A stretch of DNA of 64,000 bases. Source: Mycocentrospora acerina. Its lineage: Eukaryota > Ascomycota > Dothideomycetes > Pleosporales. A model generated the notes under the pieces. It made no database searches. It saw nothing but the letters and a program-made list of their open reading frames with translations, and was not told the DNA's origin. The number at the start of each line of letters is the position of its first letter. The stretch's first letter is position 1. Positions 10,478 to 23,600 of the stretch are shown piece after piece. The stretch is taken from the NCBI GenBank assembly GCA_022701365.1, contig JAKUHH010000084.1, positions 310,001 to 374,000 on the forward strand, read 5' to 3'. The position numbers and the translations under genes were made by a program.

Positions 10478-11299
10478 TACTATTATTGAGCGCTGCTAGC
10501 ACTGTGGAGCGTCGGCTGCCCCTCAGCGAGGCCATGCGCCCGCGGGCACCATCAGCGTGTTGGGGGTGTTGGGGGTGTTGTGGGAGTTGCAGTTGCAGTC
10601 GCAGTTGCAGGCGCAGTTGCAGTTGCGGTCGCAGCAGTCGCAGTCGCAGTCGCAGTCGTCTCACACAGCAATTATAGACGGACACGACAATTCCAGCCAG
10701 GGAGTCTGGTGGCTTGTATAGAGACAGCGCCGTCAGACGGCCGTGGTGCTGCTGAGCCCGTCGTGCGCTGCCATGGCCGCTGTGATTGAGCAATACGACT
10801 GCGCGGCCCAGGTGTGCAGCTGTGCAGGGGGCTGGCGGCCCGCTTCATCTTACTCAGGCTTGCAGGCGAAACGCTTCTGCAACCTTGCGTGAACCCGTCG
10901 GCTATACTTGCCTCAGCCCTGCGCGCTGCTGCGTCTCCTCTCCCCCGTCGTGAGCCGTGGGCGCCATTTCACATGCAAACTGCGTCGCCCTTGGGGTCGC
11001 CGCGGGGTAAGGCGACGCGCAAAAAATATCGCCAGCGACGACGGCCGTGACGCTGACGATGACGTGGGAGCCGCTATGTCGTGCATGCTGGTTGGCCTGC
11101 GCGAGTCATGTTCATGTTGATACTCTGTCTGTGCTGCCTCCCTCGCACAAGGACGCGCTCCCTTCCCCATGATTCGCCGTGCTAGACGCAGAGGCTGATC
11201 CGACAATCTCTAATGGTAGACGTGTTCGAGAATTTCTGCACAGGCTATGTTCGAAGGTTTCTACACAGGCTATGTTCGATAGTCCTCCCCTTGGGCACC
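10478..11299. other. Intergenic with a CAG/GTCGCAG-type repeat tract
   Basis: The 5' flank of the disordered-protein gene and the 3' flank of the carboxypeptidase gene. At about 10578-10655 lies an imperfect 6-bp repeat of the form GTTGCA/GTCGCA. No gene was recognised. Confidence 0.55.
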
Positions 11300-13237
11300 T
11301 CATCTCCCGCCCCTTGCCTTTCTAGGCCTGCCCAACCTGCCCCCATCCCTTTTCCGTAGCTCCTTACCCTCTACCGCAACGCTCCACGTTGGCTCAGGGT
11401 CCGGCGCATTCAACGCTGTGTTGTAAGTCGCGTTGCTCGGCGTAACCTCAAACTGGAGCGTGCTGTTGCCCTCGCGATAGGTGCTCGTTGCAGTACCTTT
11501 AGTCTTGTATCCATGTTTCACCTTCTGCTTGCCAGACGCGATATCAACTTGCTTCAGCGCGCGCTCGAAAATCTCCAGTGACGCGAGTGGCTGGTAGAAT
11601 GGAACTTCGTGGCCCGACTCGTAGATGCGGACAAAGGAGAACAGGCCGGACTGCTTGACCTGGCCGTGCACAATGTCGTCTGAGGTGGAGATGTTGACAA
11701 AACCCGCCGATGAGAAGCCAGGAGCATCAATTTCCTCGGCAACAACTTGGCCACCGAGCCAGTTGCAGTTGTAGTCACTATAAATAAGTCAGCATTTTTT
11801 ACCACAGCATCCATGGACCAAGACAACTTACGCATCGCCGTAGTAGAGCATGACCTGTACTCCCGCAGCTATCAGCTTCTGGCAAGCCTCAATCGTCCCG
11901 CTCTCCCTGTCATCGTCTCCCGTGTTTGTAAACGCACTGCTCACTGTCCCTGAACTCTCAGAGAAGTTTTGGAATGCGCCAATCGCCGCCTGCACCTCTG
12001 GTGTGTTCAAGTAGCTCACATAGTAACTGTACGGGAAGGGGTCAGGCGTCAAATAACGCATGTCATATTCGTCCCTTCCGCTGTAAATGTCGTACAAGTT
12101 TTCGACCTTGGACGCGCAAAAGTTGTCTGCCTGAGCGCAGACGCCGTTCTCCCCCGTAGCATAGCACTGCTTGGTTTGGTCGACGCAATTGCCCTTGCCA
12201 TATAAATTGTTGTGCCACTCCGCCTTGACAGTGTCATTGTACGGATCGAAGTCGTATGTGTTGCCGGGGTAGATGGAGTAGTTGTAATAAGCTTGGTACT
12301 GGATGAGCGGGTCGAACCAGCCATTGCCAATCAAGACATTCTCAAGGTCAATATGGTGTGCTCCAGGGATCTTCTTCGCGTTTTGGTCGAGGAAGTAGGC
12401 TGTCAAGCGTCAGCACAAAGTAGTCGGATCCCGTATTACAGAAAAAGTACTTACCGTTGAAAATGGGAGCGTAATGTCCTCCGTAACTCTCAGTCGCAAA
12501 GTTGAATCCACCACGGGCGTACTTTGGGAAAGCTCCCATGAACCCTTGCAGAGTCTTCCACATATTTGGCGCCGCGCCAGCCGTGGTGTTGGCCACCAAC
12601 GTAAGATCCGACTTTGAATACGTGCCGCAACTGCCATAAGCCTCCGCATAGTCTGGGCAGGTGTTGTCTGGCAGCTCAACAATAAAGCCACTATCATCCT
12701 TGTATCCAGGAATAGGAATCGAGTAGGAAAAGCCGACAGTCGTAGGCTCATCAATAAACAGCATGTTACTCGCATTCGACCAAGAATATGGGTTGTTGAA
12801 TGGCTTGAGATCTGGTCCCACGCCGCAAGGTCCCAACTCCTGGAACAATCCAATCATGGAGCTTGATCCTGGGCCGCCATTGATCCATACCGTCAACGGA
12901 GCTTCACTGGGATCCTGATTGCGCGCTTCAAAGAACCACCAGAAAACGTGTTGGTCTTTTCCCACATCCGCATATCCAGAGTAGCTCTTCACGTTTGGAT
13001 CGAGTTCGCAAATGCCTGCATAGTAGGAAACATGTCAGCAAATAGTCTTCATATATACACACCAATGCGTAAAATCAAAATCGGAATCATAACCGTACCT
13101 GCAGGCACTTCCTTGTAGCGCACATTGATCCCCGCGTAACCCTCCTTGGTCTTCAAGTCCGCAGGAGCAGGCACAAACTGTGCAAGCGAAGTGCTCGCAG
13201 CCAACAAAGTCGCAACACCTAGCTTGAAGAAACCCAT
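11300..13237 (-). CDS. Secreted serine carboxypeptidase (peptidase family S10)
   Basis: Releases C-terminal amino acids from peptides, in the secretory or extracellular space. Four exons (13237-13099, 13015-12455, 12399-11832, 11777-11300) join in frame to 581 residues. All three introns have GT-AG ends, and CTGAC-type branch sites are visible. The first 19 or so residues form a signal peptide (LGVATLLAASTSLA). S10 signatures are WINGGPGSSS, the nucleophile motif ESYGGHYAP (Ser about 223, preceded by Thr instead of the usual Gly), the Asp motif YGDADYNCNW, and the His motif GHEVPFYQP. A basic C-terminal extension (ELRKRDGGRLGRPRKARGGR) is unusual for a secreted enzyme. Several NxS/T sites are present. 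A vacuolar location is possible but less likely. Confidence 0.93.
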
Positions 13238-14890
13238 GTTTTGCCTGGAAGAAACAGTCTACAAACGAGAGAGGGGGACGCCCGTCTCTTAACCTCGTCG
13301 ATCTTGCAAAAATGCCCGTGTCTTCAATCTGCGATAACCGCGCACACGACCTTCCCTTAGAGGCTAAACAGCCATTCGGTCAGACCCCATGGACCAGGGT
13401 GTAGGTCGTCGATGACATCGGTCCATTTCATTTCAACTGTCCGAGCAATCGCGTCGCTACCATCCATGTGAGATTGTGAGGCGTGAAGTGGAAATACGGA
13501 TCGTCTGTGTATTTCCCGGAGTATACGGGGTTCTGCTCATCGTGCGCCTGCACTGTGTTGAAGGTTGAGGGAAGACATCCTCCATCTTCTCTGACTGAGA
13601 TTGAGGCATTTCACTGTCGGGATGATTCCGCGCTACCAAATCAAGCATATGCTTATAGAGCTTGTGTGAGCTTGCTTGCGTAGCTTGGTGACCTCCATGA
13701 CGATCGCCGTGGTGGGTCTAGGCCCGGTTTAGGCAGGTGAGTAAGAGGTGGCTATCGTCATTGGCTCGAGAGCTCGGCAGATTGTGAGGAACACGAGAAA
13801 CGACATGGTAAAGTATTGCAGAGAGGTGATAGATATGAGAGAGTGTGCGCGATAAGCTTCAATGACAAGTATTTGATCCTATAAGCGTACAAGCCAGGAG
13901 ACATTCCTACGTGCATGAGCTCTCGGAGATTTATCAACGTCATCCATGCTATCAAAGCAGCAACACCTTTCTTAGCACAGTTCGAGTGCTTTAGAATTCT
14001 ACTTGTCCAGCCATGCAGCGCTTTTGCGAAAAATGGCGAGATACTGAAACTAGACACCCACACGACAGACCACATAGATGACTAAAGGAAAACAATTATC
14101 AGGCGCAAAGTCAAAAATTCCAAGAAAAAAACTGCGGGATTCGCTAGCAGTCACCCACCCGACTACTAGTCTGCTTACATTGCTTAAATAGGGCTGAGCG
14201 AACGAAAAGCTTTAATGTCATTTGCGCAATCGGCAGGGAGTCTCTTAACTCTACTGTCTACGGTCAACTGATTCTTATTAAATGAAATTAAATATGATAC
14301 ATTAATGCGAATTACAGAGACCTGGAGCTTCTAAATGCGCTAAGGATCTTGTCGTTGGATATGAGTGCAAGGCACTTCATGTTGACCGTTGAGTAGATGA
14401 ATCGGCCTCTTAGCTTTCAGTCATGCTATAGGCCCCCTACGTGAACTAATTTTCTGACGGTGTGCATGTAGATACTACAGATTGCCATCTGCAGGGTATT
14501 GCTGTTCGGCCGCCTGTCCAGCTTCATGGTTATCAGGCTCTCTGCTGTAACGCAGATTAAAACTAGTGTAGTGCCGTTCTACAAATTGAAAAATTGGAAT
14601 ACGACTAATGTTGCAGCTGATCAGGAAACATCTGAGCTATAGTGATCCAGGGGTTCCATGCAGCAGGGTAGGGCGTGGCGTAAGCTGAATCAGAGCCTCT
14701 ACTAAGTAATTCAGCCCTTTCAGCTTACCTTTGGGTGGGCATAACCCCGCACTCAGAATTCCTTATATTCTTTACTCGACAGTTAGACTATATCACCTAC
14801 TTCTAGTGAGCGAACTATTCAGACTTGTAACAGCTAAGCTACCAGCACACCCAATCGCTTCTTAGAACCCCAGTAGTCACAGAGCAGAAG
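13238..14890. other. Gene-free interval before the NLR gene
   Basis: About 1.65 kb. The first part is the promoter of the carboxypeptidase gene. The rest, from about 13.9 kb, is more AT-rich, with no sustained reading frame. A hairpin with 10-11-bp arms (14680-14689 and 14718-14728) is the only structure I noticed. Confidence 0.5.
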
Positions 14891-17800
14891 GTGCCAACTA
14901 GAGCAAAATGTCAGCATTTGCTACTCATTTCTGTTCAAAAGTTTCAGCTTATACAAAGAAGGAATCATAATCAGCTCGCAACAGCATTGAACGAGTTTCA
15001 GCAGGTTCTTACACCAGACCAAGCCACTCAACTCAATTCATACTCGAATCGTATCCCTACAACAGAAGACGTTGTTGGGCTAACAAACGAGATCATCAAG
15101 TCGATTTCAGGCCGTAAAAGTCATATCTTTGCTTCTCGACTCCAAGGACTTCTGGGCTCCGTCCAACAGTACTGTAATATCATCGACACGTGTGTAGGGC
15201 CTAATCAGATAGCATCGCTGGTCTGGGGTAGCATCAAACTCGTTCTATTGGTTTGTACTCCGTACAGATCTTATAATGCTGTAGCTTACATTCTCTTAAT
15301 ACTTAGACTACTTCAAACTTTGCAGAGTACTTCGACAAGCTATCAGAACGAGTAGCTCAGCTTAGCAATTATTGTCCTCGATTATCCGAATACGAGAAAC
15401 TTTTCCATAAATCAGTCAGGCTACAAAAAGCGCTTTCCGACTTTTATGCTATTGTGATGAGATTTTGCGCAAAGGCTCTCGGAGTGATACAAGAAAAAGG
15501 TTAGATCTCAAGCAACATTACACCAAAACGTGTGAAGTTTCAGCCTCTAATTTTAGCAGGTATCAAGCGATTCTCAAAATCAATCTGGAAGTCATTCAAG
15601 GTTGAGTTTAAAGATATAGAGGAGAGTATTAGTGAAGCAAAGAGTGAAGTTATGGAGGAACTACGACTAGCATCTGAACAAGAAGCAGAAGGATTTCGTC
15701 GCCTGATGATAACAGAGATAGGAGAAAATAGAACGTTCCGTACGGATCAGATGGCTGAGGTCCAAGTAAACAGGGATTTTCAATCACAGCAGACACGTGC
15801 AGTACAGCGTGAACAAGCTCGGCAGATTCAGAAGATCCTTAAAAACGAAGGTAGTTCAATTGGATTATGCAATCCTCCTTTTATTATTATCAAAGCTAAC
15901 CAAAACTATTGTAGAGCGAGCAAAGATTCGATTGCTGCAGCTTATTCCGAGCCATGATTACACTATTAGCCTTCGCCGGGCACGAGCTCTGCGCTGCGAG
16001 GGAACTTGTAGTTGGCTTCTACATACATCAGAATTTCAAAGCTGGACTGATCAGGCAGGTCCAAAGCACCTGTGGTGTTACGGTATCCGTACGTCATATT
16101 CAATCTTATCCAGTGAATGCATTGATGTAAATGACACTAATTTTTTGGACAAAAAGCTGGCTGTGGGAAAACTGTTCTTTTGTAAGATCTCCGTTATTTG
16201 TACTGGACGATCTGATGAACTGTATACTTAAAAAACTCTAGGGCGTATATCATCGACCATCTGAACACAATTTACCCAGCTCATACGGAAACGGTCGTTG
16301 TCTACTACTTTTTCGACTCCTCTGAAAAGAAGTCATTAAAAGCATCTAACTTTTTAAGATGCATCTTATACCAGGTTATCAGGCTTGAATCCCTTCTCCC
16401 ATACTACCAGAGGCGTTTAGAGTCTCTGTTCATGGACCAAATATACCACTCAGAGCCTGATATTAGCGGACTCGAGGGACTGTTTCTCCACTTTTTCCAG
16501 AAGTTCAAACGCTTTTTCTTACTCATCGACGGACTTGATGAAGCAAGCGATGTTGAGCAGAGGAATGTCAAACTGTTCCTCAAGAAGGTACAGAAAAATA
16601 ATAATGCTCAAGTTCTTGCCACTACCCACGCTGCCATGGACATGTCCAAGATTTTCACCCAAGGGTTGACACTCCAAATCAAGCCAGAATACCTCGAGGA
16701 TGATATCGCAACGTTCATTCAATCGCAGACTGACGAACATTCGCAAGAAGAACTGCGTGACTGCCCACCTAATGTGCTTGGTCTCATTAAGAAAACACTA
16801 GTATTTGGCGCCAAAGGAATGTACGTAGCAAGTTCTTGATCCCTTAACTACTTACTCAAAGTCTTGTGCTAAACTCTACACAAGGTTTCTTTGGGCTGAT
16901 CTGCAATTTAAAGCCATTTTGATCACATGTGAAGAAGAAGGAACCCCGGCCAGAATTCCTGATCTTCTCGAGGCTCTTCCGCAACAGATCACAGACCTGT
17001 ACATTTTTTTATTGAACAAGCTCATCAAGGGAGATGATGATCGAGCCGAAAGAGCTAAGAAAGCATTCCAATGGATTGCTCATAGCAGAAGATCACTATC
17101 GGTTGGTGAACTAGAAGAAGCCATTTCTATCAGTACGAATCAGAAGTCATGGCAAAGTCCTCATTCCAAGCTTGACATATCGAGGCTCGGTAGACTGTGT
17201 GCAAACTTGGTTGCATACGATGATGCTACCAAGACAGTGTTCTTGGCTCATCATACCGTTGAGTCTTTTCTTCGAAGCTGCTCTGATAAGCGAGATATTA
17301 GCGCCTTTGCCATTGACGAAATCAAGACAGAGCAGTATCTAGCAGATGTCTGTCTAACGTATCTGTCTTTCTCAGATTTCCATCAAGCACTTGTGCGGAC
17401 GTCTGACACAACTAACCTCAGTGTATTAGATCGCCCTACGAGGCTAGTAACAAACATGATGCCAAAGTTCATTCAACCATGGGCATTGAATGCTGTGAGA
17501 GGCTACCAATCCAGAAGGATCGGTCAACCTGTTGACTATGTTAATATCATGAGGACTGAGCTGGCCACCCTTCAACCGAAAAGACTAGCCCCTAGCTTCC
17601 AAATCCTGGAATACTGCAAGGCTCACTGGCAAGATCATAGCCGCTACATAGATCGACAAGATTCAAAACGACTTACCATTCTGAAAAATTTCATAACTGG
17701 AACGCACCTGCCGAAAGACTGGATGCCATGGAGTTTAACTGAAAATCGAGGTTCATTACCCTATTGGAGTATGTTTGCTTGGGCTGTAGAGAACGGCCAC

Positions 17801-19756
17801 ACAGTAATGTTCTATACCTGGAAAGACATCGCTACAGCTAGAGAATCTGACTACTGGGAATACCTTTGGCGAGAGGAGGGGCCAAGGTTGTTTGCTTCTG
17901 CATGTATAACGGCCAACTTTGAGCAGCTGGATATTATACTAGATTCAAAAAGAAGAGACAGCTGTGTAAAAAGGCCATCTGGGGATGAGATTGGCCAAGC
18001 TATGGTAAAGGCTTGCTGCTTAGGTCGTGTCGAAGTTGTAGACTGTCTGCTTCAAGAAGAGGCCAACGTTAATACTGCAGCAGGCCCTGGCGGAAGAACA
18101 GCGCTGCAGGTTGCAGCTCAAGGTGGACATCTTGCAGTGGTTGAGCGGCTGCTCCAAGAGAAAGCTGATGTCAACGCACTACCAGCAACAGGCTTTGGCG
18201 GAAGAACAGCGCTGCAGGCTGCAGCTGAAGGCGGACATCTTGCAGTGGTCAAGCGGCTGCTTCAAGGGAAGGCTGATGTCAACGCACTACCAGCAACAGG
18301 ATTTGGTGGAAGAACAGCGCTGCAGGCTGCAGCTGAAGGCGGACATCTTGCAGTGGTTGAGCGGCTGCTCCAAGAGAAGGCTGATATTAACGTACCAGCA
18401 GCAGAGTATGGAAGAACAGCGCTGCAGGCTGCAGCTGAAGGTGGACATCTTGCAGTGGTTAAGCGGCTGCTTCAAGAGAAGGCTGATGTCAACGCACTAC
18501 CAGCAACAGGATTTGGCGGAAGAACAGCACTGCAGGCTGCAGCTGAAGGTGGACATCTTGCAGTGGTTAAGCGGCTGCTTCAAGAGAAAGCTGATGTCAA
18601 CGCACCACCAGCAGGCTATGGCGGAAGAACAGCACTGCAGGCTGCAGCTCAAGGTGGATATCTTGCAGTGGTTGAGCGGCTGCTCCAAGAGAAAGCTGAT
18701 GTCAACGCACCAGCATCAAGCTCTAGTGGAAGAACAGCGCTGCAGGCTGCAGCTCAAGGTGGACATCTTGCAGTGGTTGAGCGGCTGCTCCAAGAGAAGG
18801 CTGATGTTAACGTACCAGCAGCAGAAAAAAGCGGAAGAACAGCACTGCAGGCTGCAGCTAAAGGTGGACATCTTGCAGTGGTTAAGCGGCTGCTTCAAGA
18901 GAAAGCTGATGTCAACGCACCACCAGCAGGCTATGGCGGAAGAACAGCACTGCAGGCTGCAGCTCAAGGTGGATATCTTGCAGTGGTTGAGCGGCTGCTT
19001 CAAGAGAAAGCTGATGTCAACGCACCAGCGTCAAGCTCTAGCGGAAGAACAGCACTACAGGCTGCAGCTCAAAGTGGACATCTTGCAGTGGTTAAGCGGC
19101 TGCTTCAAGAGAAAGCTGATGTCAACGCACCACCAGCAGGCTATGACGGAAGAACAGCGCTGCAGGCTGCAGCTGAAGGCGGATATCTTGCAGTGGTCAA
19201 GCGGCTGCTCCAAGAGAAGGCTGATGTCAACGCACCACCAGCAGGCTATGGCGGAAGAACAGCGCTACAGGCTGCAGCTCAAAGTGGACATCTTGCAGTA
19301 GTTGAGCGGCTGCTCCAAGAGAAGGCTGATATTAACGTACCAGCAGCAGAGTATGGAAGAACAGCGCTGCAAGCTGCAGCTCAAGGTGGACATCTTGCAG
19401 TGATTGAGCGGCTGCTCCAAGAGAAAGCTGATGTCAACGCACTACCAGCAACAGGCTATGACGGAAGAACAGCACTGCAGGCTGCAGCTGAAGGCGGATA
19501 TCTTGCAGTGGTTGAGCGGCTGCTCCAAGAGAAAGCTGATGTCAACGCACCAGCATCAAGCTCTAGCGGAAGAACAGCACTGCAGGCTGCAGCTGAAGGC
19601 GGATATCTTGCAGTGGTTAAGCGGCTGCTTCAAGAGAAGGCTGATGTCAACGCACCACCAGCAGAAGATAGCGGAAGAACAGCGCTGCAAGCTGCAGCTA
19701 AAGGTGGGCACAGTGAAGTTAAAAATCTCCTTCTTAAAGCAGGTGCTAGGTTGTAG
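14891..19756 (+). CDS. NLR-like NACHT-ankyrin protein (fungal STAND)
   Basis: A signal-transducing NTPase of the fungal NLR class, about 1497 residues, proposed in this class to act in non-self recognition or programmed cell death. Seven exons fit without a frame error: 14891-15250, 15307-15499, 15560-15850, 15915-16088, 16157-16181, 16242-16820 and 16885-19756. The N-terminal 300 residues are helical and resemble the DUF7708-type region often found before fungal NACHT domains (VWGSIKLVLL, then NFAEYFDKL). The NACHT P-loop GIPGCGKT (about residues 337-344) is completed by a 25-nt exon, and Walker B is LLIDGLDEA (about 440). A winged-helix-like segment (FQWIAHSRRSLSVGELEEAI) follows. From about residue 943 to the end are 16 GRTALQ-type ankyrin units. 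The start is unsolved: position 14891 is GTG, exon 1 has no in-frame ATG, and the ATG at 14908 is in another frame. An upstream exon, a frameshift or a decayed start are all possible. Confidence 0.85.
18091..19750. repeat. Coding tandem array of ankyrin units (102/105/108 bp)
   Basis: Sixteen consecutive units, each opening with GGAAGAACAGC and encoding GRTALQAAA-x-GGHLAVVKRLLQEKADVN plus a variable loop. Units are 34, 35 or 36 codons. Loops fall into a few recurring types (LPATGFGG, PPAGYGG, PASSSSG, PAAEYG, PPAEDSG), in a shuffled order. Variation is confined mostly to E/Q/K after AAA, H/Y, K/E before RLL, and the loop. The last unit is truncated and more diverged. Confidence 0.95.
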
Positions 19757-20606
19757 AGGGTTTTATTTGTTTTTCATTCTATTGCTGCGATAAACTCTTC
19801 TTTTAAATCTTTCAATACTCCTTTGTTTCTCTCTTTGTTTAATATTTTTACTTTTAGGTTAAGTATATATTTGTAACAAAAATGGAATATTTACATCATA
19901 TCTTATTCGCATAAAAGTCAAATGTGTGCTACAGGTGTTAAATTTCATCAGTACACTCTCCTTAATACTACTTTAGTAAGTCTGAAAATTCAAACAGTGT
20001 TCTGTATAAGGCCTGAAGGGTTATTTAGCGTTAAAATTCCTGCTATATAGAGTTTAAAGTTCTTTTGTTCAAATTCTATAAAGCTTGTAAATTCGCTGCT
20101 TTCAACTCCAGGAATCTTCTGCAGGTGTATCGCTGGTACAATTGTGATCACTTGGTTTTGCCGTGTTATTCAGATCAGCACTCCTTCACTTAACTCAACT
20201 GAGGATGGCGGGGATGGCAAAGTACAAGATGATATCTGTTACGCAAGTGGTGGTGAGTCTCTGCAACGCCATTCACCAAATTAGATTCTGCCTAGATGAG
20301 CTTACATTGCGAAGAGCTATAAATCCTTAGTGCCTACGTTCAAAGCCATTCAACGCTGCATTAATGATCCTTATTTGGGGAAATCTAATGAAAAACTTAT
20401 CACTAGATACAGGAGGAACAAGGGGCATGTCGGCGCTATTCAAAACGAAAAACTTGTTTTCAACGTCCAATGATCGTATGTGCAAACATAGTTTGAATAC
20501 GTGATATATGCTGCCTTTTCTCAGGGCCCCGAATCTTCATTATACTTGACAAGTTCCCAACTACTCCAAATCTCCAATCAACAATCCTTATCAAATCTCT
20601 TTTCCG
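19757..20606. other. AT-rich intergenic
   Basis: About 850 bp between the NLR gene and the copper ATPase gene (convergent). T-rich 3' flank, no convincing gene. Confidence 0.6.
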
Positions 20607-23600
20607 TCAAATCTTGGCCCACTTGAGGAGTACACCTGCTGCAATGACTGGCAACACACTAACCAATTCACCTAACCCAGCATACTGCGGAGGGATGCGC
20701 GCGTGTACAAATGCCCCAGCAGCAAGTAGTATGGCAAACACATTGTACACGAAGCTCCAACCAAAGTTGAAAGCGATCCGGTGAATCGACTTTCTGCTCA
20801 CGGTGATGGCGACGAGGATGCCAGACAGGCTCGGACGCATAAGGACCACGTCAGCAGCGGATTTAGCAATGTCGGTGCCTTCGTTCATGTGCACGCCTAT
20901 GGTAGCCTGCGCAAGCGCAATCGCATCATTTGTCCCGTCACCACAGAACATGACAATAGGTTTAGTGGCCTTCTTTTTAGAATTGTGACGGATAGGTGTG
21001 GCGAGGAGGTCCTTGATGTAGGCTTGCTTGTCTGCTGGAGCGCAACGAGACCGAACGTTGGTATCAGGAATATTGAGCTGGGAGGATGCAACTCGAACAG
21101 CACCGTCATCGTCGCCAGAAAGTATGTGGACAGCGATGCCGTCTTGCTGTAGCTTTGCGACGGTAGAGATGGCATCTTGTCGTAGAGAGTCCTCAAGGCC
21201 GAACACAGCAGCCAGAGAGCCATTTACCGTGAAGCAGAAAGCTGTATAACCCTGAGAAAGCACAGACTGAACAAGAAGATCGTCTGAACATCCAACCCAT
21301 CTAGAATTGCCTGCGCAAAGAGTGAGACCTGCAAAAGTGCCTTCAACACCCTTGCCAACTAAACTCTTGGGGTTGGCCACTGCAGTAGCTGTTACGCCAT
21401 TCGTTTTCAGGTGAGTTGACACAGCCACAGAGATGGGGTGCTTGCTGCTTCCAATGAGTCCTAAAAGTAAAGTCTTTGTACTAGTGGACGTGCTGGGATA
21501 TTCTTCTCGAGCGATGGTAAGCTTGCCTTGTGTCAGCGTTCCGGTTTTGTCAAAAACTACATGGGTAGTTTTGTATGCGACTTCAATGGCATCCGCCGAC
21601 TTAAAAATGACACCTCTCTCGGCGGCAACCCCAGTTGCAACGACAATGACCATTGGAACTGCCAGGCCAATGGCACAAGGGCATGACACAATGAGTACGG
21701 TAATGGCGTATGTGATGGCCTGAATAACAGCTTCAGATCCCGACTTTTTCTGAACGGCAATGCCAATAGCAACCCAGATGCAGAATACGACAACAGTGAT
21801 GGAGATGACTACAGGCACAAATAAAGCTGCAACCTGGTCGGCGATCTCTTGGACCTTGGGCTTAGATAGCTTTGCTTCATCTACCATGCTGGCAATCGTA
21901 CTGATTGTGTTGTCACCGGGAATTCGGGTGAGTCGAACAGTCAGGACTCCAGAACCATTGATTGATCCTGCTATAACGGAAGAACCCTTCAACTTCTCAA
22001 TTGGCAGAGATTCTCCAGTGAGCATGGATTCGTCAATCTCAGAAGTCCCTGCAATAACGGTTCCATCGGTTGGAATTTTCGAGTCGGGAGACACGCGGAA
22101 GACATCTCCATACTGAAGGAGTCTTGCATCAATCTCCTTTTCCACGTTCTCCTCAACGATGGTGGCCGTTGAGCTCTGTAGTGACCGAATCGATATTGAT
22201 TCGACTGCCTTTTGGCGTGCCAATGCAGCAATATACCGACCAACCATGATGAGAGTGACAAGTAACGTGCTGGTCTCGAAAAATTCGCCAGTTGACAATG
22301 GTTTATGGGCAACAAGATGGCCAAACGCCACGACCGAGAATACGTAGGCCGCGCTCGTACTTAATACAATGAGTAGATCCATCTCGATCACTTTCGAAAA
22401 GATCAAAGCCTTCAACGCCTTTGGATAAAATGGCCCAGCAACCACAAATTGAATAATGGTGGCAAAAGCTAGGGAGACAGAACCAAATGTGACTTCTTTA
22501 CGTTCTTTTCCTGGAATCGGAGCCCAAGAGAGCACCAGAACAGGTATGGTCAGCACGATAGACAAGAGAGTCATATATCCAACGTGACGAACATGCTTTG
22601 CGCCAGCTTCCAGGGTTGGGTCCGCACGGGGTGGGGCGAGCAGCATTTGAGAAGGCCAACCCTTTTCAACAAGGTCTCTAGCACCGACAGTCTTCGCGTC
22701 AAATTCGACTCGGATGGTCTTTCGATCCAACATTTTGACGTTGGTAACACCATCTGGCCAGCTACTCTTGATAGTATCGGCTGGATCACCGTGGCAGATG
22801 AGGTCAAGACTAGAACCCTGGTTGGTGATGCGTTCACACTTGAACTCGGTCGTTCTCTCAAGGTGTTTGATGACCTCGGCAGCAGAGCTAGAACCAGAAT
22901 TAAGATCGAATTCCGCTCGTGAGAGAACCAAACTAGTTTTCAGATTGGTGATCGCTGGAAGTGTTGCCAGCGTGCGGGAAAGTTTAGTTTCGCACCCAGT
23001 GCATGTCATACCCGAGATGCTGAGTATTACATGTTCTTTCGTTGCAAGACCTAACTCCAGATCGACAACGGGCGGGTTATCATATCCAGTTATCTCTTCT
23101 TGCTGCAAACCCTTCTTCTCTTGGTCGCAACAGGCGTCAGCGCAAGAAGTCGTTTTAACAGTGGAGCATCCTTTGTTTGGCTTGGGCTTCGTCTTTGCAG
23201 TAGCTCCACAACCGCTTCTCTTCGGTGGGCAACAGGAATCGTCTGATGCACAAGACTTCACTGAAGATCGAGAGCTAGAATTCTTCTTCTTCAGAGTGGC
23301 TGGTCGCTGCGGTGCGCAACAGGACTCCTCCCCGAGAGCAAGCAGCGCGCGGCAAATACAACCAAGCGCTTCCAGCCTCGACTGGTACTTGGCCCGAGCA
23401 CTACGAGCATGTTGCTGACAGGCTTTTTTTCCTTCTCCACGAGTGCAATCTGAAGATGCCTTGCCCTTGTCGTTGACTATCGGCTACAATCAGTGGGGAA
23501 TAGTAGATCTCGCAATAAAGAGATACATACTCTCAGAAGCACACTCACGGAGAGCGATCCTATCAATACAAACTGAGTCACAGCAAGGAGACGTCTTTCC

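Noticed and set aside
14680..14728. Inverted repeat GTAAGCTGAA / TTTCAGCTTAC
   Set aside because: A single short hairpin without target-site duplication or a second copy; not enough to call a mobile element.
18111..19301. 396-residue plus-strand frame inside the ankyrin array
   Set aside because: It is an alternative frame kept open by the period-3 tandem repeat; the true frame encodes ankyrin units.
18091..19750. Direct repeats resembling a CRISPR-like array
   Set aside because: Units are contiguous, in frame and coding, without spacers, and the host is a eukaryote.
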